This document shows positions 59,960 to 64,000 of a DNA stretch of 64,000 bases, in pieces. The stretch is from contig NZ_KB907942.1 in assembly GCF_000382285.1 (NCBI RefSeq), forward strand, positions 1-64,000, in the 5' to 3' direction. The DNA comes from Solimonas variicoloris DSM 15731. GTDB lineage: Bacteria > Pseudomonadota > Gammaproteobacteria > Nevskiales > Nevskiaceae. The position numbers were made by a program, and so were the translations under genes. The first letter of the stretch is position 1; each line of letters begins with the position of its first letter. The notes below the pieces were generated by a model, which saw only the letters and a program-made list of their open reading frames with translations, did no database searches and was not told where the DNA came from.

Positions 59960-61663
59960 TCAGGCCGACAGGCGCTCGAGCACGGCCGCGCTCGTCGCCG
60001 CGATCATCTCGGCCTTCTCGGCGCGGCGCTGCTTGTACTCGAACTGCGCGTTGGCCAGGCCCTTGTCGCCGATGACGATGCGGTGCGGAATGCCGATCAG
60101 CTCGGCGTCGGCGAACATCGAGCCCGGGCGGTTGCCGCGATCGTCGAGCGCGACGTCGATGCCGGCGGCGAGCAGATCCTTGTAGAGCGTCTCCGCCGCG
60201 TCCTTGACCGCCGCCGACTTGTCGCTGCCGATCGGGCAGATGATGACGCGGAACGGCGCGATCGCATCCGGCCAGATGATGCCGTTGGCGTCGTGGTTCT
60301 GTTCGATCACCGCGGCGACGAGGCGCGTCACGCCGATGCCGTAGCAGCCCATCTCCGGCGTCACCGCCTTGCCCTCGGCATCGAGCACGCTGACGTTCAT
60401 CGCCTTCGTGTACTTGGTGCCGAGCTGGAAGATGTGGCCGCCCTCGATGCCGCGGTAGAACTTGATCGTGCCGACGCCGTCCGGGCTCGGATCGCCCTCG
60501 GCGATCATGCGCAGGTCGGCGGTCTCCGGCTCGGCGCAGTCTCGGCCCCAGTTCACGCCCGACAGGTGGTGATCGTTCTCGTTGGCACCGCAGACGAAGT
60601 CCGCGACTTCCGCGGCGGCGTAGTCGGCGACCACCGGAATCGGACAGTTCACCGGACCGAGATAGCCGACCTCGCAGCCGAACACCTTCAGCACATCTTC
60701 CGGCGCCGCCATCGTCAGCGGGCTCGCCACCTTCGGATGTTTGGCGGCCTTGATCTCGTTGAGCTGGTGATCGCCACGCAGCGCGATGCCGACCAGACCG
60801 CCGTCGGCGCCCTTGACCACCAGCAGCTTGACCTTGCCGGTCAGCGGCACGTTCATGAACTTCGAAACCTGCTCGCAGGTCTTCTGGCCCGGCGTCGCGA
60901 CCTTCTCGACACTCTTCGTCGCCGCCGCGCGCGGCGTGCCGCTCGGCCGGGTTTCCGCCGCCTCGACGTTGGCCGCATAAGTGCCGCCCTGCGCGACCGC
61001 GAGCAGGTCCTCGCCCGAGCCGGCGAGGATGTGGAATTCCTCCGACAGCGCGCCGCCGATGTTGCCGGAGTCCGCCTTCACCGGACGGAACTCGGCACCG
61101 AGGCGCGTGAAGATGCGGACGTAGGCCTCGCGCATGTTCAGGTATTCGCGATGCAGGTCTTCCGCCGTCATGTGGAACGAATACGCGTCCTTCATCAGGA
61201 ATTCGCGCGAACGCATCACGCCGAAGCGCGGCCGGCGCTCGTCACGGAACTTGGTCTGGATCTGATAGAAGTTGACCGGCAGCTGGCGATAGCTGCGGAA
61301 GTCCTGACGGAAGTGGTAACAGATCACTTCCTCGTGCGTGGGGCCGAGGCAGAAATCGTTCTGGTGGCGATCCTTGAAGCGCAGCATCTCGGCGCCCATC
61401 TGCTCCCAGCGCCCCGACTCCTGCCACAGCTCGGCCGGCTGCACCGACGGCATCAGCAGTTCGAGCGCACCGGCGCGATTCATCTCCTCGCGCACGATCG
61501 CCGCGATCCGGGTCAGCGTGCGCAGACCGATCGGCAGCCAGGTGTACAGGCCGCTGCCGAGCTGGCGGATATAGCCCGCGCGCAGCATCAGCTGATGGCT
61601 GATGACCTGCGCGTCGGCGGGCGTCTCTTTGGTCGTGGACAGCGGAAATTGCGAAAGGCGCAT
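59960..61663 (-). CDS. proS: Prolyl-tRNA synthetase, bacterial type
   Basis: A 567-residue class II synthetase. Motif 1 region ([26 protein letters not shown]), motif 2 ([25 protein letters not shown]), an INS editing domain inserted in the middle (about 225-385) and motif 3 ([17 protein letters not shown]) are all visible, followed by the anticodon-binding domain. It charges tRNA-Pro. ATG 61663 gives the canonical [15 protein letters not shown] start. Confidence 0.96.
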   Translation of the reverse strand: MRLSQFPLSTTKETPADAQVISHQLMLRAGYIRQLGSGLYTWLPIGLRTLTRIAAIVREEMNRAGALELLMPSVQPAELWQESGRWEQMGAEMLRFKDRHQNDFCLGPTHEEVICYHFRQDFRSYRQLPVNFYQIQTKFRDERRPRFGVMRSREFLMKDAYSFHMTAEDLHREYLNMREAYVRIFTRLGAEFRPVKADSGNIGGALSEEFHILAGSGEDLLAVAQGGTYAANVEAAETRPSGTPRAAATKSVEKVATPGQKTCEQVSKFMNVPLTGKVKLLVVKGADGGLVGIALRGDHQLNEIKAAKHPKVASPLTMAAPEDVLKVFGCEVGYLGPVNCPIPVVADYAAAEVADFVCGANENDHHLSGVNWGRDCAEPETADLRMIAEGDPSPDGVGTIKFYRGIEGGHIFQLGTKYTKAMNVSVLDAEGKAVTPEMGCYGIGVTRLVAAVIEQNHDANGIIWPDAIAPFRVIICPIGSDKSAAVKDAAETLYKDLLAAGIDVALDDRGNRPGSMFADAELIGIPHRIVIGDKGLANAQFEYKQRRAEKAEMIAATSAAVLERLSA

Positions 61664-61994
61664 GGCGGAATCGTTCGTGTACGGAAGGCGCGGATTGTAC
61701 CTGCGAGCGCGTCGCGCGGTGCCACGCCGCCGAACGTACGGCCGTGTCGGCACGACTGCCGCACGCTGCCGTCGACGTCGCCGATCACATCACCTTCGTG
61801 TCGCGACACGCGCTGCGCTGCGTACGAGGACTTTGCTTACGTCGCGACGATACGATAGCTTTCGCTCGCTGTGTGGTGTTGCGAACGCGCGGACTCGACG
61901 TTGTGCGGTATCGGCGGCGAAATCGGAGCGGTCGGCATGCACTCAAACAGGACGTTCTGAAGACCACAGTTGCACAACTCGAGGGAGTTCATCG
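61664..61994. other. Divergent intergenic region between proS and the histone-like gene
   Basis: 331 bases, less GC-rich after 61830, holding the promoters for proS (minus) and the histone H1-like gene (plus). A GAGGGAG ribosome binding site lies at 61981-61987. I see no gene, tRNA or clear operator. Confidence 0.5.
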
Positions 61995-62318
61995 ATGGGT
62001 ACCGAAAGCACGCCGGGACCGGCGAAAGCCGCTCCGACCATGGCCGAACCGGCGAAGCCGGCGAAGAAGGTCGTCAAGAAGGCGAAGAAGGCGATCAAGA
62101 AGGCTGTGAAGGCCGTGAAGAAGGCGGCGAAGAAGGCTGCGGCGAAGAAGCCGGCCGCCAAGAAGGTCGCCAAGAAGCCGGCCAAGAAGGTGGCGAAGAA
62201 GGCGACGAAGAAGGTCGCCAAGAAGGCTGCGGCGAAGAAGCCGGCCGCCAAGAAGGTTGCCAAGAAGGCCGCCAAGAAGGCCGTGAAGAAGGCGGCCAAG
62301 AAGGCGAAGAAGAAGTAA
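61995..62318 (+). CDS. Histone H1-like Lys/Ala-rich protein
   Basis: A 107-residue basic protein. After an 18-residue Pro/Ala-rich start it is made almost wholly of repeats of the type KKVAKKA, KKAAKKA and KKPAAKK, the C-terminal-tail composition of histone H1, bacterial HctB and AlgP. It probably binds and compacts DNA non-specifically. Such repeats vary in number between strains. A strong terminator follows. Confidence 0.9.
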   Translation: MGTESTPGPAKAAPTMAEPAKPAKKVVKKAKKAIKKAVKAVKKAAKKAAAKKPAAKKVAKKPAKKVAKKATKKVAKKAAAKKPAAKKVAKKAAKKAVKKAAKKAKKK

Positions 62319-62321
62319 GCG

Positions 62322-64000
62322 CTACGGCGTCGCCGCGAGCGGCGGACCTTTCGGGTCCGCCGCTTTTTTTTGGTCCGCGGCACGGCACGCGCGCGCGTCG
62401 ATCGCGCGCGGCGCCACGGCGCCATCGGCGACGCGCCAGGCCGAGCGGCAGGCGAGCCGCGCGGCGATCGTCGCCGGATCGCGTTGCTCCAGCGTCAGGG
62501 GCCACAGGCGCGCGACGCCGTCGCGGCCGCTGGTGAAGAACGCCGCGCCGTCCGGAGCGAAACGCGCACGCCGCCACGGAATGACGCCGTCGTGCGCCAT
62601 GAAGGAGTCGAGCAGCTCGCCGTCGCCGGCGTCCCAGAGCTTGACCACGCCGTCCTGGCCGGCGCTCAGCAGCAGCGCGCCGGACGGATCGAAGCCCACC
62701 GAGTCGACCGACGCGGTATGGCCGGGCAGCGTGCGCAGGCGGTTGTCGGCGAGGCGCCACAGGCGCGCCGAGTTCGACCAGTCGCCGAGCGCCACCTGGG
62801 TGCCCTGCGCATTGAAGGTGCCGACGTTGAAGTAGGCCGAGGACGGATCGTCGATCCGCTGCAGGATCCGGCCGTCGGCGGCGTCGAGGATGAAGGCCCG
62901 CGCGCGCTGCGCCGTCGCCAGCAGCCGTTGGCCGTCGCCGCTGAATGCGAGCACGGTGACGTTGGCGTCGGCCTCGTTGTCGATCGGCAGCGTCACCGTC
63001 CAGCGCTCGGCGCCGCTGTGCACGTCGTAGAACCGCACGACGCCACGCTGGCCGAGCGCGAGCAGCGGCGCCACCGGCGAAAACGCCGACGCATGGACCT
63101 CGCCGGGACCGTAGCGCAGCAGCGCGGCGCCGCTCGTCGTATCCCAGAGTTGCAGGCCATCGCCTTCGATATCGGCGGCGAGATAGCGGCCGGAAAGATC
63201 GAACTGCAGTGCGGTCGGACGCCCGCCGACCTCGGCATAGCGATGGCGCACGCGCCCCGCCGGCAACTCGACGATCGCCACCGCGCGTCCGTACGAGCCG
63301 GTCGCGAGCAGCGACTGGTCGCGACTCAGCGCCGCAACACTGAGCACGCCCTCGTCCTGCGCATAGTCGCCGAGCCGGCGCAGCGGCTGACGCTGCCACA
63401 AGGTGCCGCCGCCGCGCGCCTCGCCGACGAACAGACGATCGCCGGCGGCGTTGAAGATCGCGGCCGGTGCGACATCCGGCGGCGCCGAGCCGAACTCGGC
63501 CGGCGCCAGATCCGGCAGCGCCCAGACCACCAGCGCGCCGTCGGCGCCGCCGCTGATCAGCCGTGGCGCATCGGCGGCGAAATGGAACGTGTTCGGCGCG
63601 CCGAGATGGCCGTCGAGGGTGTAGGCCTCCAGCCCGGCGCGGGCGTCGAGGATCGACAGCCGCCCTTCGAGGATCTGGCCGAACTGGCGCCCGTCCGGAC
63701 GCAGCGCCACGACGTTGCCCTTGCCGCCGAAGAACTTGCTGGCGTAGAGCAAGGCGCCGTTGTGGCCGTTCCAGATGCCGGCGGCGCCGCGCGACAGACT
63801 CAGCAGCCGTGAACCGTCGCGGCTGAACATGAGATCGGTGACCGACTTGCGATGGCCGGAACTCATCAGCACGTTGCCGGACGAGCCCTCCCAGACGCGC
63901 ACCGCGCCGGCGACCGTGCCGGCCGCGAGCAGGGCGCAGCCGGCCGTCGATGCGAGCATGGTCGGCCGCTCGCGCAGACCTTCGTAGCGGCGGCGCGGCG
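62322..64000 (-). CDS. WD40-repeat protein, N-terminus outside the window
   Basis: At least 559 residues; the frame stays open to the window edge and reads RYEGLRERPT before the first Met (63959), so the gene starts outside. The visible part is a series of WD-like blades (for example GHRKSVTDLMFSRDGSRLLSL, GHLGAPNTFHFAADAPRLISG and GHTASVDSVGFDPSGALLLSA), enough for one or two propellers. Bacterial proteins of this kind are often fused to a kinase or protease domain, which cannot be seen here. Partners are unknown. The last 15 or so residues are encoded by the neighbour's terminator. Confidence 0.8.
   Translation of the reverse strand, partial: PRRRYEGLRERPTMLASTAGCALLAAGTVAGAVRVWEGSSGNVLMSSGHRKSVTDLMFSRDGSRLLSLSRGAAGIWNGHNGALLYASKFFGGKGNVVALRPDGRQFGQILEGRLSILDARAGLEAYTLDGHLGAPNTFHFAADAPRLISGGADGALVVWALPDLAPAEFGSAPPDVAPAAIFNAAGDRLFVGEARGGGTLWQRQPLRRLGDYAQDEGVLSVAALSRDQSLLATGSYGRAVAIVELPAGRVRHRYAEVGGRPTALQFDLSGRYLAADIEGDGLQLWDTTSGAALLRYGPGEVHASAFSPVAPLLALGQRGVVRFYDVHSGAERWTVTLPIDNEADANVTVLAFSGDGQRLLATAQRARAFILDAADGRILQRIDDPSSAYFNVGTFNAQGTQVALGDWSNSARLWRLADNRLRTLPGHTASVDSVGFDPSGALLLSAGQDGVVKLWDAGDGELLDSFMAHDGVIPWRRARFAPDGAAFFTSGRDGVARLWPLTLEQRDPATIAARLACRSAWRVADGAVAPRAIDARACRAADQKKAADPKGPPLAATP
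62338..62371 (+). terminator. Intrinsic terminator of the histone-like gene, inside the end of the WD40 gene
   Basis: Eleven-base arms AGCGGCGGACC/GGTCCGCCGCT with a five-base loop and a run of eight T. It lies within the last codons of the convergent WD40 gene, whose C-terminus it encodes. Confidence 0.9.

Noticed and set aside
61995-62318. Regular short repeats considered as a CRISPR or tandem-repeat array
   Set aside because: The repeats are codon-phased Lys/Ala units inside an open frame with a ribosome binding site and terminator.

Overview
The window is chromosomal DNA of very high GC content from a Gram-negative bacterium, most likely a gammaproteobacterium near Xanthomonadales or Nevskiales. 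That placement is inferred from gene content: a YcgL-family protein, Hda, the purN/purM - DUF2066 - PerM-like - hda neighbourhood, PqiABC, Hsp15, an LpxO-like hydroxylase, FecIR-type signalling and twin-arginine exported amidases. About 66 protein genes are supported. I saw no rRNA, tRNA, CRISPR array or prophage.

Layout. 1-900 is a lower-GC accessory island: the 5' end of an IS110-family transposase with a leader that can fold over its ribosome binding site, then two small membrane-protein genes arranged like integron gene cassettes, with one clear attC-like site between them and a decayed one after the second. 1383-18780 holds mixed metabolic and envelope genes: a PQQ-type beta-propeller, YcgL, a glutathione transferase, a persulfide dioxygenase, an outer-membrane barrel, a MASE2-GGDEF diguanylate cyclase, an SDR, a TM2 protein, an OPT transporter, a patatin, DNA polymerase IV, CsbD/DUF1328 stress proteins, a diheme cytochrome and a thioesterase. 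Peptidyl-dipeptidase Dcp (18887-21025) is divergent from a four-gene glycolipid operon (flippase-like protein, GT2, ArnT-like GT39, PAP2 phosphatase), which is followed by an LpxO-like hydroxylase (25670).

The most striking region is 26490-39566, all on the minus strand. An ECF sigma factor and FecR-like anti-sigma factor precede a terminator, then a TonB-dependent transducer with an STN signalling domain, five consecutive paralogous amidase-signature enzymes (all with export signals, two Sec-type and three Tat-type), and a secreted LysM plus MTA/SAH-nucleosidase-like protein. The genes overlap or lie 5-23 bp apart, which looks like one operon for cell-surface sensing, uptake and periplasmic hydrolysis of an unknown amide- and possibly nucleoside-containing molecule.

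39805-64000 returns to housekeeping and envelope genes: pqiC-pqiB-split pqiA, truncated hemoglobin, a TlpA-like thioredoxin, an iron-sulfur APS-type reductase (cysH), hslR, a BON-domain protein, transaldolase, an MsbA-like ABC exporter with a lipoprotein hydrolase, a Nudix-MBL fusion, DUF3108-purN, purM, DUF2066-PerM-hda, DUF2069-wrbA, a methyltransferase-like membrane protein, a lytic transglycosylase with proS, a histone H1-like Lys/Ala protein and a WD40 protein that runs off the right edge.

A second thread is regulatory. The direct repeat TTCAG-N6-TTCA(G/C) lies 77-95 bases upstream of four envelope or stress genes (the outer-membrane barrel, CsbD-DUF1328, the BON protein and the LpxO-like hydroxylase), always on the coding strand. 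This suggests a shared response-regulator regulon that is not otherwise visible in the window.
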